64,000 bases of DNA, from positions 926,894-990,893 of the forward strand of contig RZWH01000001.1 in NCBI GenBank assembly GCA_004005435.1, written 5' to 3'. This document shows, one piece after another, positions 34,385 to 44,547 of the stretch. The position numbers and the translations under genes are program-made. Under the pieces are notes generated by a model, which had not been told where the DNA came from, did no database searches, and saw only the letters and a program-made list of their open reading frames with translations. Numbering within the stretch: the first letter of the stretch is position 1; each line of letters begins with the position of its first letter. Source of the DNA: Rhodobacteraceae bacterium CCMM004 (lineage in GTDB: Bacteria > Pseudomonadota > Alphaproteobacteria > Rhodobacterales > Rhodobacteraceae).

Positions 34385-35901
34385 TCCTGGTCCCCGGCAC
34401 CACCGACCTGGTGCAACTGGAGGCGATCTGGCGCGGCAGCGGCCCCGTGTCTCTGGACCCCTCGGCGCGGGCGGGCATAGCCGCCTCGGCCGACCTGGTC
34501 GCCGCCGCCGCGGCGGGCGACGCGCCGGTCTACGGCGTCAACACGGGGTTCGGCAAGCTCGCCTCGGTGCGCATCCCGGCGGTCGACACCGCGCGGCTCC
34601 AACGCAACCTCATCCTGTCGCATTGCTGCGGCGTCGGACCGGCGGCGGACGCGCGCCTGGTCCGTCTGATGATGGCGCTGAAGCTTTTGTCGCTGGGCCG
34701 CGGCGCCTCCGGCGTGCGGTGGGAGATCTGCGCGCTGTTGGAGGGGATGCTGGCCGCCGGTGTCGCTCCGGTGGTGCCGCTCCAGGGCTCGGTGGGCGCC
34801 TCGGGCGACCTGGCGCCGCTGGCGCACATGACGGCCGCGATGATCGGCGAGGGCGCGGCCGAGATCGGCGGCACCCGGATGCCGGGCGCCGAGGCCCTGC
34901 GCGCGGCCGGGCTGGAGCCCGTGGTGCTGGGCCCCAAGGAGGGCCTGGCGCTGATCAACGGCACCCAGTTCTCCACTGCCCTGGCGCTCGCCGCCCTGTT
35001 CAAGGCGCGGCGTCTGGTCCGCGCGGCGGCGGTCACGGCGTCCATGTCCACCGACGCGATCATGGGCTCGACCGCACCGCTCGATCCGGCGATCCACGCC
35101 CTGCGCGGGCACCGGGGGCAGATCGACGTCGCCGCCGCCATGCGCGCGCTGATGCAGGGCAGCGCCATCCGCGAGAGCCACCGCGAGGACGATGCGCGGG
35201 TGCAGGACCCCTACTGCATCCGCTGTCAGGCGCAGGTGACCGGCGCGGCGCTGGAGCTGTTGCGCCAGGCCGCCGCGACCCTGACGGTGGAGGCGAACGC
35301 CGTCACCGACAACCCCCTGGTGCTGGTCGAGACGGGCGAGATCCGCTCGGGCGGCAACTTCCATGCCGAGCCCGTGGCCTTTGCCGCCGATCAGATCGCT
35401 CTGGCCGTGGCCGAGATCGGCGCCATCGCCCAGCGCCGGGTCGCGCTGATGGTCGACCCGACGCTCAGCCACGACCTGCCGCCGTTCCTGACGCCTGAAC
35501 CGGGGCTGAACTCGGGCCTGATGATCGCCGAGGTCACGACCGCGGCGCTGATGAGCGAGAACAAGCACCTGGCGAACCCCTGCGCGACCGACTCGACGCC
35601 GACCTCCGCGAACCAGGAGGACCATGTGAGCATGGCCGCCCACGGGGCGCGGCGGCTGCACCGGATGATGCGGAATCTCTCGACGATCCTGGGGGTCGAG
35701 GCGATCTGCGCCGCCCAGGGGATCGAGGCGCGCGCCCCCCTCACCACCTCGCCACCGTTGCAGGCGGCGCTGGAGGTTTTGCGCGCGCAGGTCGCGCCGC
35801 TGGCCGAGGATCGCTATCTGGCGGACGACCTGGAGGCGGCGGCGGGGCTCGTGCGCTCCGACGCGCTGGCCGCCGCGGCGGGCGTGGAGCTGGAGCTGTG
35901 A
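34381..35901 (+). CDS. hutH: Histidine ammonia-lyase
   Basis: 506 residues. The MIO cofactor tripeptide A140-S141-G142 lies in [37 protein letters not shown]-type [13 protein letters not shown] and [16 protein letters not shown] are the other signatures. It deaminates histidine to urocanate, the entry step. Start and stop codons both overlap the neighbours (ATGA, GTGA). Confidence 0.98.
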   Translation: MILVPGTTDLVQLEAIWRGSGPVSLDPSARAGIAASADLVAAAAAGDAPVYGVNTGFGKLASVRIPAVDTARLQRNLILSHCCGVGPAADARLVRLMMALKLLSLGRGASGVRWEICALLEGMLAAGVAPVVPLQGSVGASGDLAPLAHMTAAMIGEGAAEIGGTRMPGAEALRAAGLEPVVLGPKEGLALINGTQFSTALALAALFKARRLVRAAAVTASMSTDAIMGSTAPLDPAIHALRGHRGQIDVAAAMRALMQGSAIRESHREDDARVQDPYCIRCQAQVTGAALELLRQAAATLTVEANAVTDNPLVLVETGEIRSGGNFHAEPVAFAADQIALAVAEIGAIAQRRVALMVDPTLSHDLPPFLTPEPGLNSGLMIAEVTTAALMSENKHLANPCATDSTPTSANQEDHVSMAAHGARRLHRMMRNLSTILGVEAICAAQGIEARAPLTTSPPLQAALEVLRAQVAPLAEDRYLADDLEAAAGLVRSDALAAAAGVELEL

Positions 35902-36683
35902 TCGAGGTCGCCCGCGGCGACGGGCCGCTGGTCCTGGGCCTGCCCCACACGGGAACCGAGGTGCCGACCGACATCGCCGAGGGGCTGAACGCCACGGGGC
36001 GGGCGCTGACCGACACCGACTGGCATGTGGAGCGGCTTTACGACGGGCTCGCTCCGCGAGCGACGACGGTGCGCACCCGGGTCCACCGCTACGTGGTAGA
36101 CGTGAACCGCGACCCGGGCGGCGCCAGCCTCTATCCCGGACAGAACACCACAGGGCTGTGCCCCCTCACCGATTTCGACGGGACGCCGATCTGGGAGGAG
36201 GACGCCGCCCCCGACCGGGCCGAGATCGCCCGGCGGCGCGACGCCTACCACGCTCCCTACCACGCCGCCCTGGCGGACGAGATGGCGCGGGTGCGGGCGC
36301 GGCACGGCCACGCGATCCTGTGGGACTGCCATTCGATCCGCTCGGTGGTGCCGCATCTCTTCGACGGGCGGCTGCCGGATCTGAACGTCGGCACCGACGG
36401 CGGGCGCACCTGCGCGCCGGACATCGCCTCGGCCGTTGCCGCCGGATGCCGCGCCGCGGAGGGCTATTCGATGGTGGTCGACGGGCGGTTCCGCGGCGGC
36501 TGGACCACCCGCCACTACGGCCGGCCCGACGACGGATGGCACGCCGTCCAGATGGAGCTGGCCCAGGCCACCTATCTCGCCGCCGAGGCGCCGCCCTGGC
36601 GCTATGACCCGGACAAGGCCGACTGCCTGCGCGGCCACCTCGCCCGCATCCTCGCCACCCTCGCCGATTGGAGACCCGCATGA
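35898..36683 (+). CDS. hutG: N-formylglutamate deformylase
   Basis: 261 residues from a GTG overlapping the hutH stop. [35 protein letters not shown], and [20 protein letters not shown], with [10 protein letters not shown], define the N-formylglutamate amidohydrolase (FGase) family. It releases formate and glutamate, completing the HutF branch. Its stop overlaps hutU (ATGA). Confidence 0.96.
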   Translation: MIEVARGDGPLVLGLPHTGTEVPTDIAEGLNATGRALTDTDWHVERLYDGLAPRATTVRTRVHRYVVDVNRDPGGASLYPGQNTTGLCPLTDFDGTPIWEEDAAPDRAEIARRRDAYHAPYHAALADEMARVRARHGHAILWDCHSIRSVVPHLFDGRLPDLNVGTDGGRTCAPDIASAVAAGCRAAEGYSMVVDGRFRGGWTTRHYGRPDDGWHAVQMELAQATYLAAEAPPWRYDPDKADCLRGHLARILATLADWRPA

Positions 36684-38350
36684 GCGACCCGCGCCGTAAC
36701 GTCCGCGACGTCTATCCCCCCACGGGGCCCGAGCTGACCGCCAAGAGCTGGCAGACCGAGGCGCCGCTCAGGATGCTGATGAACAACCTCCACCCCGACG
36801 TGGCCGAGAACCCCCACGAGCTGGTGGTCTATGGCGGCATCGGCCGGGCGGCGCGCACCTGGCGGGACTTCGACCTGATCTGCGCGACGCTGAAGGATTT
36901 GGAGGACGACGAGACCCTGCTTGTGCAGTCGGGCAAGCCCGTGGCGGTGGTGCGCACCCATCCCGACGCGCCCCGGGTGTTGATCGCCAACTCGAACCTG
37001 GTGCCGGAATGGGCCACCTGGGCGCATTTCAACGAGCTCGATCGCAAGGGCCTGATGATGTACGGGCAGATGACGGCGGGGTCGTGGATCTACATCGGCA
37101 CCCAGGGGATCGTGCAGGGCACCTACGAGACCTTCGCCGAGGCGGGGCGCCAGCACTACGGCGGCGACCTGACGGGGCGGTGGATCCTCACTGCGGGCCT
37201 CGGCGGCATGGGCGGGGCGCAGCCCCTGGCCGCCGTCTTTGCCGGGGCGTCCTGCCTGGCGGTTGAATGCGATCCCGACCGCATCGAGTTCCGCCTGCGC
37301 ACCCGCTATCTGGACGAACGCGCCGATACCTTGGACGACGCGCTGGAGATGATCGCCCGCTGGACCGCGGCGGGAGAGGCCAAGTCGGTCGGCCTCCTCG
37401 GCAACGCCGCAGACGTGTTCCCAGACCTGGTGCGGCGCGGGGTGCGGCCCGACATCGTCACCGACCAGACCAGCGCCCACGATCCGCTGAACGGCTATCT
37501 CCCCCAGGGGTGGAGCCTCGCCGAGTGGCGGGCCAAGCGCGAGAGCGACCCCGCCGCGGTCGAGGCCGCCGCCCGCGCCTCGATGAAGGTCCACGTGGCG
37601 GCGATGGTGGACTTCTGGGACGCCGGTGTCCCGACGCTCGACTATGGCAACAACATCCGACAGGTGGCCAAGGACGAGGGGCTGGAGAACGCCTTTGCCT
37701 TCCCCGGCTTCGTTCCCGCCTATATCCGCCCGCTGTTCTGCCGCGGCGTCGGGCCGTTTCGCTGGTGCGCCCTGTCGGGCGACCCCGAGGACATCCGCAA
37801 GACCGACGCCAAGATGAAGGAGCTGTTTCCAGACGACGCGCACCTGCACCAGTGGCTGGACATGGCGCAGGAGCGCATCGCGTTCCAGGGGCTGCCCGCG
37901 CGGATCTGCTGGATCGGCCTCGGCGACCGGCACCGCGCGGGCCTGGCGTTCAATGAGATGGTGGCCAGCGGCGAGTTGTCCGCACCCGTGGTGATCGGCC
38001 GCGACCACCTGGACAGCGGCTCGGTCGCCAGCCCCAACCGCGAAACCGAGGCGATGAAGGACGGCTCGGACGCGGTCAGCGACTGGCCGCTGCTGAACGC
38101 GCTCACCAACACCGCGAGCGGGGCGACCTGGGTGTCGCTGCATCACGGCGGCGGTGTCGGCATGGGGTTCTCCCAACACGCCGGAATGGTCATCGTCGCC
38201 GACGGCACGCCCGAGGCCGCCCGGCGTCTGGAGCGGGTTCTGTGGAACGACCCGGCCAGCGGCGTCATGCGCCACGCTGACGCAGGCTATGAGGACGCCA
38301 TCGCCTGCGCGCGGGAGCATGGCCTGCGCCTGCCCGGCATCCTGGGGTGA
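36680..38350 (+). CDS. hutU: Urocanate hydratase
   Basis: 556 residues, full length. The NAD-binding region [20 protein letters not shown] and the conserved [20 protein letters not shown] with the active-site Cys are present, plus [18 protein letters not shown]. It converts urocanate to imidazolonepropionate. Last gene of the plus-strand hut operon. Confidence 0.98.
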   Translation: MSDPRRNVRDVYPPTGPELTAKSWQTEAPLRMLMNNLHPDVAENPHELVVYGGIGRAARTWRDFDLICATLKDLEDDETLLVQSGKPVAVVRTHPDAPRVLIANSNLVPEWATWAHFNELDRKGLMMYGQMTAGSWIYIGTQGIVQGTYETFAEAGRQHYGGDLTGRWILTAGLGGMGGAQPLAAVFAGASCLAVECDPDRIEFRLRTRYLDERADTLDDALEMIARWTAAGEAKSVGLLGNAADVFPDLVRRGVRPDIVTDQTSAHDPLNGYLPQGWSLAEWRAKRESDPAAVEAAARASMKVHVAAMVDFWDAGVPTLDYGNNIRQVAKDEGLENAFAFPGFVPAYIRPLFCRGVGPFRWCALSGDPEDIRKTDAKMKELFPDDAHLHQWLDMAQERIAFQGLPARICWIGLGDRHRAGLAFNEMVASGELSAPVVIGRDHLDSGSVASPNRETEAMKDGSDAVSDWPLLNALTNTASGATWVSLHHGGGVGMGFSQHAGMVIVADGTPEAARRLERVLWNDPASGVMRHADAGYEDAIACAREHGLRLPGILG

Positions 38351-38422
38351 GGCGCGCGGTTGCCTGCTGACCTCGTCCCGGCGGGCTGCTACGTCTGAGC
38401 GCGGACCGAACGGGAGCGGCGG

Positions 38423-39316
38423 ATGACGGACATGATGGACAGCGAGAAGCGGCGCGCGGCGGAGTGGTTTCGCGCGCTGAGGGACGAGATCGTGGCGGCC
38501 TTCGAAGCGTTGGAGGACAGCCATGACCGCGGGCCGCTGTCGGACGCCGCGCCTGGCCGCTTCGAGGTTACCGAGACCCGCCGCGCGGCCGACGACGGCG
38601 GCGACGCGGGCGGCGGACTGATGAGCGTGATGCGCGGCGGGCGGGTGTTCGAAAAGGTCGGCGTGAACGTCTCCGAGGTCTACGGCACTCTGGGCCCCGC
38701 GGCGCAGACGGCGATGGCCGCGCGCAAGGGGCTGCCGGGCATGGCCGACGACCCCCGCTTCTGGGCCTCCGGGATCAGCCTGGTCGCGCACATGCAGAAC
38801 CCCCACGTCCCCGCCGTCCACATGAACACGCGGATGTTCTGGACCCCGCACGCCTGGTGGTTCGGGGGCGGCAGCGACCTCAACCCCTGCATCGACTACG
38901 ACGAGGACACACGCCATTTCCACGCCACGCAGCAGGCGCATCTCGACCCCCACGGACCCGAGCACTATCCCGCGCTCAAGGCCTGGGCCGACGAGTATTT
39001 CTACATCCCCCACCGCAAGCGCGCGCGGGGCGTCGGCGGCATCTTTATGGACGACCGTTGCACCGGCGATTGGGAAGCGGATTTCGCGCTGACCCAGGAC
39101 ATCGGCCGCGCGTTCCTACCCGCCTACCTCCCGCTGGTCGCACGGCGCCGGGTGCACGGCTGGACCGAAGCGGACAAGGAGACTCAGCTGATCCATCGCG
39201 GGCTCTATGCCGAATACAACCTGGTCTACGACCGGGGGACCAAGTTCGGGCTGGCCACCGGCCACGACCCCGACGCGGTGCTGATGAGCCTGCCGCCACT
39301 GGCCAAGTGGGTCTGA
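38423..39316 (+). CDS. hemF: Oxygen-dependent coproporphyrinogen III oxidase
   Basis: 297 residues. GGGLMSVMRGGRVFEKVGVN, VHMNTRMFWTP, WWFGGGSDLNPCIDYDEDTR and the catalytic YNLVYDRGTKFGL are the HemF signature blocks. It decarboxylates coproporphyrinogen III to protoporphyrinogen IX with O2 in haem and bacteriochlorophyll synthesis. It lies 72 nt after hutU with no clear own promoter visible. Confidence 0.97.
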   Translation: MTDMMDSEKRRAAEWFRALRDEIVAAFEALEDSHDRGPLSDAAPGRFEVTETRRAADDGGDAGGGLMSVMRGGRVFEKVGVNVSEVYGTLGPAAQTAMAARKGLPGMADDPRFWASGISLVAHMQNPHVPAVHMNTRMFWTPHAWWFGGGSDLNPCIDYDEDTRHFHATQQAHLDPHGPEHYPALKAWADEYFYIPHRKRARGVGGIFMDDRCTGDWEADFALTQDIGRAFLPAYLPLVARRRVHGWTEADKETQLIHRGLYAEYNLVYDRGTKFGLATGHDPDAVLMSLPPLAKWV

Positions 39317-39350
39317 GCGCCGCACCCATCGCTTTCCCGTCCAGAGGGGC

Positions 39351-39375
39351 GGAACCGGGAGACCGCTCGGGGGTT
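39351..39375 (+). promoter_or_regulatory. EcfG-type promoter toward the outer-membrane protein gene
   Basis: GGAAC (39351-39355), exactly 16 nt, GGTT (39372-39375); the start codon lies 43 nt downstream. Confidence 0.63.
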
Positions 39376-39418
39376 GCCGCGATAGAGACGTGTTCCCCCT
39401 ATTCGCGAGTATTGTTCC

Positions 39419-40015
39419 ATGCGCTCCCTCCTCCCCCTCAGCTTTGCCGCGCTCGTCGTGGGCACCATGCCGGCCCTGGCCGCCGGTCCCACGCCGGTCC
39501 CCATGGATCCCCCCGTCCTGGCGCCCGCTCCCGTCGCGCTGCCGTCGCCCTATGACTGGAGCGGCCTGTCGGTCGGTACCCAGCTCGGCTTTGGCGATGT
39601 CCAGACGACCGGTCCGGCGCTGCAAGGCGATGGCCCGGCCTTCGGTCTGCGCGCTTACTACGACTACGACTTCGGCCCCGCCATCGCGGGTGTCGGTCTG
39701 CAATACGACCGGACGGATATCGATCTCGGCGGCGTCGCCACCGTGGACAGCGTGTTCCGCCTGGGCGCCCGGGTCGGCGTCGACAGCGGCCGCAACTTCT
39801 TCTACGGCACCGCCGGGTATGCCTATGCCGACACCGACAACGGCGCCATCGGCGGCTCGGACGGCTGGTTCGGCGGCCTGGGCTACGAAGTGTTCCTGAA
39901 CCAGGACGTCACCGTCGGCGCCGAAGTGCTGTATCACGAGTTCGACGACTTCGACCTCGGCGGGCTGGAGGCCGAGGCGGTGACGTTGTCGCTGTCGGTG
40001 AACTACCGCTTCTGA
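39419..40015 (+). CDS. Outer-membrane beta-barrel protein (Omp25/OmpW-like size class)
   Basis: 198 residues: signal peptide MRSLLPLSFAALVVGTMPAL then AAGP, a Pro-rich linker, and about eight amphipathic strands (YDWSGLSVGTQLGFGD, VFRLGARVGV, NFFYGTAGYAYADT, LSLSVNYRF) ending in the terminal Phe of outer-membrane barrels. It resembles the porin-family small barrels of alphaproteobacteria. An EcfG-type promoter precedes it, so it may be induced under stress. Confidence 0.83.
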   Translation: MRSLLPLSFAALVVGTMPALAAGPTPVPMDPPVLAPAPVALPSPYDWSGLSVGTQLGFGDVQTTGPALQGDGPAFGLRAYYDYDFGPAIAGVGLQYDRTDIDLGGVATVDSVFRLGARVGVDSGRNFFYGTAGYAYADTDNGAIGGSDGWFGGLGYEVFLNQDVTVGAEVLYHEFDDFDLGGLEAEAVTLSLSVNYRF

Positions 40016-40018
40016 CGG

Positions 40019-40420
40019 CTAACCGCCGGGGGTGAGGAACCGCGCGCCGATGTCGCGGCGCGCGGGCGTTGCGCGGGCGGCATGCTCCGTCGGGGTCGGT
40101 TGGGCCATAGGCGGGACGCGGTCTCCGGCGGCGATCCGACGATACGCGCGCTCCACATCGGCTGCTGTGACGCCCGCGGGGGCCCTCGACAGGACCAGTG
40201 CGACAGCCATCTCCGGCGCGACGGCCATGGCCGCGCCCGCCAGCCGCATGGAGCGCAGGGCGGCGCGGTCGTCACCCGTCGGCACGCCGGAGGCCAGATC
40301 AAGCGCGGCGCGCTCCTGCGGGGTCGGCCCGGCCAAAGACACCCATGCCGTCACCGCCACCGCAACCCCTGCGACACAGGCGCGCAGCGCGGCGAGGGCG
40401 AGGCGGATAGGCAGAGGCAT
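40019..40420 (-). CDS. Hypothetical protein with N-terminal signal/anchor
   Basis: 133 residues starting MPLPIRLALAALRACVAGVA, which is a plausible signal peptide or anchor, followed by an Ala/Arg-rich globular part (PTPQERAALDLASGVPTGDD). No family recognised. It lies between the outer-membrane protein and hemE on the hemE strand. Coding is supported by a sensible hydrophobicity profile only. Confidence 0.45.
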   Translation of the reverse strand: MPLPIRLALAALRACVAGVAVAVTAWVSLAGPTPQERAALDLASGVPTGDDRAALRSMRLAGAAMAVAPEMAVALVLSRAPAGVTAADVERAYRRIAAGDRVPPMAQPTPTEHAARATPARRDIGARFLTPGG

Positions 40421-40509
40421 GGCAGGTCCGGGCAGCGGTCGGCGGTGGCCCGGACGCTGCGACCCAGGTGTGGCGGAGATGCGGCGGCGCGGCGGCGAAA
40501 CCGGGGCGC

Positions 40510-41541
40510 TCAGCCCTCGCGCAGCGTCTCCAGCATCAGCGCGACGTTGTCGGGACTCGCGTCGGGGGTAATTCCGTGGCCAAGGTTGAAGATGTGGGGC
40601 CCGCCGGAAAACGCCTCTCGGATCCGGCGCACGTCGTCGATCAGGGGCTGACCGCCGGTGACCATGTGGCCCGGCGCCAGGTTGCCCTGGACGCAGCCGT
40701 CCTTCTGGACCTCCCGCGCCGCCCACTCCGCGCTCACCGAGTTGTCGAGCGCCACGCAGTCCGCCCCGGTGGCGCGGGCAAAGCCGACATAGCCGTCGCC
40801 CGCCTCACGCGGGAAGGCGATGATCGGCACGTCCGGGTGCCGCGCCTTGAGCGCCGCGATGATCGCGCGGGCGGGCTGAACGGCGTATCGGTCGAAGTCG
40901 TCGCCCTTGAGCGACCCAGCCCAGGAATCGAACAGCTTGACCACTTCGGCGCCGGCCTCGATCTGCGCCGAGAGGTAGTGCACCGTCGCCTCGGTGATCC
41001 GGGCCATCAGCGCGTCGAAGGCGGCGCGCTCGCCATCCTTGAGCGCGTGGGCCGGGGCCTGGTCGGGCGTACCGCGCCCGGCGATCATGTAGGTGGCGAC
41101 GGTCCAGGGCGCCCCGGCGAACCCGATCAGCGCCACGTCGGAGGGCAGCTCGCGCGCGAGGATGCGCACCGTCTCGTAGACGGGCGCGAGCGTCTCGTGC
41201 ACGTCCTCGGCGGGTTTGAGCGCCCGCACCCCGTCCATCCCCTCGATGGTCGACAGCCGCGGCCCCTCGCCGGTCACGAACCACAGATCCGCGCCCAGTG
41301 CCTGGGGCACCAGCAGGATGTCGGCGAACAGGATCGCTGCATCGAAGCCGAAGCGGCGGATCGGCTGGAGCGTGACCTCGGCCGCCAGGTCGGGATTGTA
41401 GCACAGCGATAGGAAATCGCCGGCCTCGGCCCGCGTCGCCTTGTACTCGGGCAGATAGCGGCCCGCCTGCCGCATCATCCACGCCGGCGGCACCGGCAAC
41501 GTCTCGCCCGCAAGCGCCCGCATCAACAGTTTCTCGGCCAT
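40510..41541 (-). CDS. hemE: Uroporphyrinogen decarboxylase
   Basis: 343 residues. [20 protein letters not shown] (substrate-binding signature 1), [35 protein letters not shown] and [10 protein letters not shown] are conserved. It makes coproporphyrinogen III from uroporphyrinogen III. ATG at 41541 with AGGAGGGG upstream. Divergent from hemC across 92 nt, so the two haem genes share a regulatory region; no FnrL-type TTGAT-N4-ATCAA box is visible there. Confidence 0.97.
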   Translation of the reverse strand: MAEKLLMRALAGETLPVPPAWMMRQAGRYLPEYKATRAEAGDFLSLCYNPDLAAEVTLQPIRRFGFDAAILFADILLVPQALGADLWFVTGEGPRLSTIEGMDGVRALKPAEDVHETLAPVYETVRILARELPSDVALIGFAGAPWTVATYMIAGRGTPDQAPAHALKDGERAAFDALMARITEATVHYLSAQIEAGAEVVKLFDSWAGSLKGDDFDRYAVQPARAIIAALKARHPDVPIIAFPREAGDGYVGFARATGADCVALDNSVSAEWAAREVQKDGCVQGNLAPGHMVTGGQPLIDDVRRIREAFSGGPHIFNLGHGITPDASPDNVALMLETLREG

Positions 41542-41633
41542 CCGCACCCCTCCTGTCGCGGCCCTTGGTCCGGTCCGGCCGGGCGAAAGTCAAGCCAGTT
41601 GTCAGGCTGCCGTGACACCGCTAGGGATGGCCC

Positions 41634-42602
41634 ATGACCATCGCCCTACCCACCCCCGCCGAGCCGATGAAGATCGGCACCCGCGGTTCGCCGCTGGCGC
41701 TCGCCCAGGCGCACGAGACCCGCGAGCGGCTCGCCCGCGCCTTCGACCTGCCGTTCGAGGCGTTCACCATCGTCGTGATCAAGACCACGGGCGACAAGGT
41801 GCTCGATCGCCCGTTGAAGGAGATCGGGGGAAAGGGGCTCTTCACCCGCGAGATCGAGCAGGACCTGTTGGCCGGCGACATCGACATCGCCGTCCACTCG
41901 ATGAAGGACATGCCCGTGTTGCAGCCCGAGGGGCTGACGCTCGACTGCTTTCTCCCGCGCGAGGACGTGCGCGACGCCTTCGTGGCGCTGGACGGAGGGT
42001 CGTTGCAGGCGCTCCCCGAAGGCGCGGTCGTCGGGACGTCGAGCCTGCGGCGCCGGGCGCAACTGCTGAACCGGCGCCCGGATCTGCGGTTGGTGGAGTT
42101 CCGCGGCAATGTCCAGACCCGGCTGATGAAGCTGGAAAAGGGCGTGGCAGAGGCGACGTTCCTGGCGATGGCGGGGCTGAACCGTCTGCGCATGGACGCC
42201 GAGGTGCCGCACAGCCCCATCGGCGAGGACGACATGCTGCCCGCCGTGGCCCAGGGCGCCATCGGGATCGAACGACGGGGCGACGACCACCGCGCGGGCG
42301 AGATGCTGGCGGCGATCCACGACCCCGACACCGGCCAGCGGCTGGCGGCCGAGCGGGCGTTCCTGGCCGCCCTCGACGGCTCCTGCGAGACGCCTATCGC
42401 GGGCCTGGCACATCTCGACGGCGGCACCGTGCATCTGCGGGGCGAGATCCTGCGCACCGACGGCACCCAGGCGCTGTCCGGCGGGCGGAGCGGCCCGATG
42501 GAGGACGGCCCCGCCCTGGGCCGCGACCTGGCGCGCGAGCTGCTGGATCGAGCGGGCGACGACTTCTTCGACTGGCGCGACCCGCCCACCGCGCAGGGCT
42601 GA
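41634..42602 (+). CDS. hemC: Hydroxymethylbilane synthase (porphobilinogen deaminase)
   Basis: 322 residues. KIGTRGSPLALAQAHETRER, KGLFTREIEQDLLAGDIDIA then VHSMKDMP, VVGTSSLRRRAQLL, FRGNVQTRL and the dipyrromethane-cofactor cysteine in LDGSCETPIAG are present. It polymerises four porphobilinogens to hydroxymethylbilane. Divergent from hemE. Confidence 0.98.
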   Translation: MTIALPTPAEPMKIGTRGSPLALAQAHETRERLARAFDLPFEAFTIVVIKTTGDKVLDRPLKEIGGKGLFTREIEQDLLAGDIDIAVHSMKDMPVLQPEGLTLDCFLPREDVRDAFVALDGGSLQALPEGAVVGTSSLRRRAQLLNRRPDLRLVEFRGNVQTRLMKLEKGVAEATFLAMAGLNRLRMDAEVPHSPIGEDDMLPAVAQGAIGIERRGDDHRAGEMLAAIHDPDTGQRLAAERAFLAALDGSCETPIAGLAHLDGGTVHLRGEILRTDGTQALSGGRSGPMEDGPALGRDLARELLDRAGDDFFDWRDPPTAQG

Positions 42603-42949
42603 GGCCAGGCACCGCGGCAGAAGCGTCTGAGCTCGGCGGTTCCGGGCAGAGCAGATCGGTGGGGCTAAAGACGCTCCCGATACTTCGCGACGTCCCGCCG
42701 CCCTCAGACTCGAGCCGCCTGCGCTGATCGGAAAGGGTAGCGCCCTCCCAAGGGGAGGCGCAAAAAACGCCGGCCCATGGGGGCGGGACGGCGCCGCCCG
42801 TCGGTGCCCGCCGGGCGGGGCATGGGGGCTGCGCGAGACGTGCCGGCTGCATCGCGCGAAGGTGGGATGCGGTCAGACGCCGACCGCCTGTGCTGGGCGG
42901 TGGTGCGGCGGGGCGGAACTTGAACGCTTGGCAGAGCGCTAGGCGGCCC
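42603..42949. other. Intergenic stretch without a gene
   Basis: About 350 nt between hemC and the convergent FAD-linked oxidase gene. I see no coding sequence. An imperfect hairpin at 42740-42761 (GCGCC/GGCGC arms with one bulge) is followed by six A residues; this is not a normal terminator for either strand. Confidence 0.5.
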
Positions 42950-44356
42950 TTACGGCAACACCTTGCCGGGGTTCATGATCCCGCCCGGGTCCAGCGCCGC
43001 CTTGATCCGCCGCATCACGTCCAGGGCCACCGGATCCTTGCGCCGCGCCATCGACGCCCGCTTGCCCAACCCGATGCCGTGCTCGGCGGAAAAGCTGCCG
43101 CCCAACCCCTGGGTCACGTCCTCCACTGTCTCCATCAGCGCGTCGAGATGGGCCTCGTCATCGCGCGAGGGCCAGAGCGTCAGGTGCACGTTGCCGTCGC
43201 CCAGGTGCGACACGACGAACTCCGCGCAGTCCGGGTCGCGCGCCGCCACCGCCTGACTGGCGCGGGCGAGGAAGTCGGGCACCCGATCCGTCGGCACCGA
43301 CACGTCGGTGAGGATCGCGGGCTTGCGGGTCACGCACAGCTCTCCGGCCACCTCGCGCCGGGCCCAGATCTCGCGCCGCTGCGCCTCGTTCTGCGCCACG
43401 GTGGCATCCGTGACCGTGCCCGCCTCGATCATCTCGGCCAGCACGTCCTCCAGATAGCCGACGATGGGCAGGCTGCCGTCGTCGGAGGGGGTGGCGTCGC
43501 GGGGCGCAGTGGCGCCGACTTCCACCATCACGTTGACCTCGTGGCGCTCGGCAAAGGGCGGGCGTGCGCCGTCGACATGGGCCAAATGCGCGTCGATGTA
43601 ATGGCCGGGCATGTATTCGAACGCCTCGACCGCCCCGCCGGTGGCCTCCTGCAAGCGGTTGAGCAGCGTCAGCGCGTCGGCCACCGAGGGCAGCGCCACC
43701 ATGGCCGTGGCGTAGGCGCGGGGCTTCGGCGCCAACTTGACCACCGCGGCGGTGATGACGCCCAGGGTGCCCTCCGCGCCGATAAACAGGTCCTTGAGGT
43801 CGTAGCCGGAGTTGTCCTTGTGCAACGCGCTCATCAGGTCCAGCACCTCGCCCGTCGGTAGGACCACCTCGATCCCCAGCGTCAGCGCCCGCGTGTTGCC
43901 GTAGCGCAGGACGTTGGAGCCGCCCGCATTGGTCGACAGCGCCCCGCCGATCCGCGCCGAACCCCGCGCGCCGAACGTCAGGGGGAAGACGAGGTCGTGC
44001 GCCTCGGCTGCGGCATGCAGGTCAGACAGGATGCACCCGGCCTCGACGATGGCGATGCGGGCGGCAGGGCGCACCTCGCGCACGGCGTTGAGACGCTCGA
44101 TGGACAGCACCAGCTGCCCCGGCGCGTGGGCCCCGCCCATCAGCCCGGTGTTGCCCGCCATCGGCACGACCGGCGTGCCGGTCTCGTGCGCCAGCCGCAT
44201 GACCTTGGCCGTCTGGCTGGTGTCGGCCGGGCGGACGGCGGCCAGCGGACGGCCCTCGTACTTGCCGGTCCAGTCGCGGCCATAGCGGTCAGCCGCGGCC
44301 CCGGTCAGAACATGGGCGTCGCCGACGATGTGGCGCAGGCGGTCGATCAGGTCCAT
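42950..44356 (-). CDS. FAD-linked oxidoreductase (D-lactate/2-hydroxyglutarate dehydrogenase type)
   Basis: 468 residues from the ATG at 44356. The PCMH-type FAD domain shows AVRPADTSQTAKVMRLAHET, GTPVVPMAGNTGLMGGAHAP, GGALSTNAGGSNVLRYGNTR and FIGAEGTLGVITAAV; the C-terminal cap carries HLGDGNVHLTLWP and FSAEHGIGLGKRASM. This is the GlcD/DLD family (D-lactate, D-2-hydroxyglutarate or glycolate oxidation); the exact substrate is not deducible. A much longer open frame runs through upstream sequence but is a shadow of other genes. Confidence 0.9.
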   Translation of the reverse strand: MDLIDRLRHIVGDAHVLTGAAADRYGRDWTGKYEGRPLAAVRPADTSQTAKVMRLAHETGTPVVPMAGNTGLMGGAHAPGQLVLSIERLNAVREVRPAARIAIVEAGCILSDLHAAAEAHDLVFPLTFGARGSARIGGALSTNAGGSNVLRYGNTRALTLGIEVVLPTGEVLDLMSALHKDNSGYDLKDLFIGAEGTLGVITAAVVKLAPKPRAYATAMVALPSVADALTLLNRLQEATGGAVEAFEYMPGHYIDAHLAHVDGARPPFAERHEVNVMVEVGATAPRDATPSDDGSLPIVGYLEDVLAEMIEAGTVTDATVAQNEAQRREIWARREVAGELCVTRKPAILTDVSVPTDRVPDFLARASQAVAARDPDCAEFVVSHLGDGNVHLTLWPSRDDEAHLDALMETVEDVTQGLGGSFSAEHGIGLGKRASMARRKDPVALDVMRRIKAALDPGGIMNPGKVLP

Positions 44357-44440
44357 GGCGTCCTCCCCGGGGATCGGCGCCACTGTGCCGCGCGCGTCCG
44401 CCCTTGTCACGTCGAGAGGGTCCTGCGGGACGGGGCGGTG

Positions 44441-44533
44441 CAAGGCGTTTCGAAACGCCTTGGTCAAAGCGATTTCGAAATCGCTTGGCAAAGCCGCTTC
44501 GAAGCGGCTTGCGCAAGGGCTTTCGAAAGCCCT
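44441..44533. repeat. Ladder of four TTCGAA-centred perfect palindromes
   Basis: Four adjoining palindromes occupy 44441-44462, 44467-44486, 44491-44510 and 44516-44533. Their half-arms read CAAGGCGTTTC, AAGCGATTTC, AAGCCGCTTC and AGGGCTTTC, each completed by its exact reverse complement around TTCGAA. Centres are 24-25 bp apart. Arms differ in sequence but every change is compensated. Located between the esterase stop and the start of the FAD oxidase gene, both on the minus strand. Confidence 0.95.
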
Positions 44534-44547
44534 CGCGGCGGTCATTA

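Noticed and set aside
41542..41633. FnrL box between hemE and hemC
   Set aside because: No TTGAT-N4-ATCAA-like inverted repeat could be found in the 92-nt gap.
42740..42767. Rho-independent terminator after hemC
   Set aside because: The hairpin is imperfect and is followed by A residues rather than T on the plus strand; on the minus strand the T run precedes the stem.
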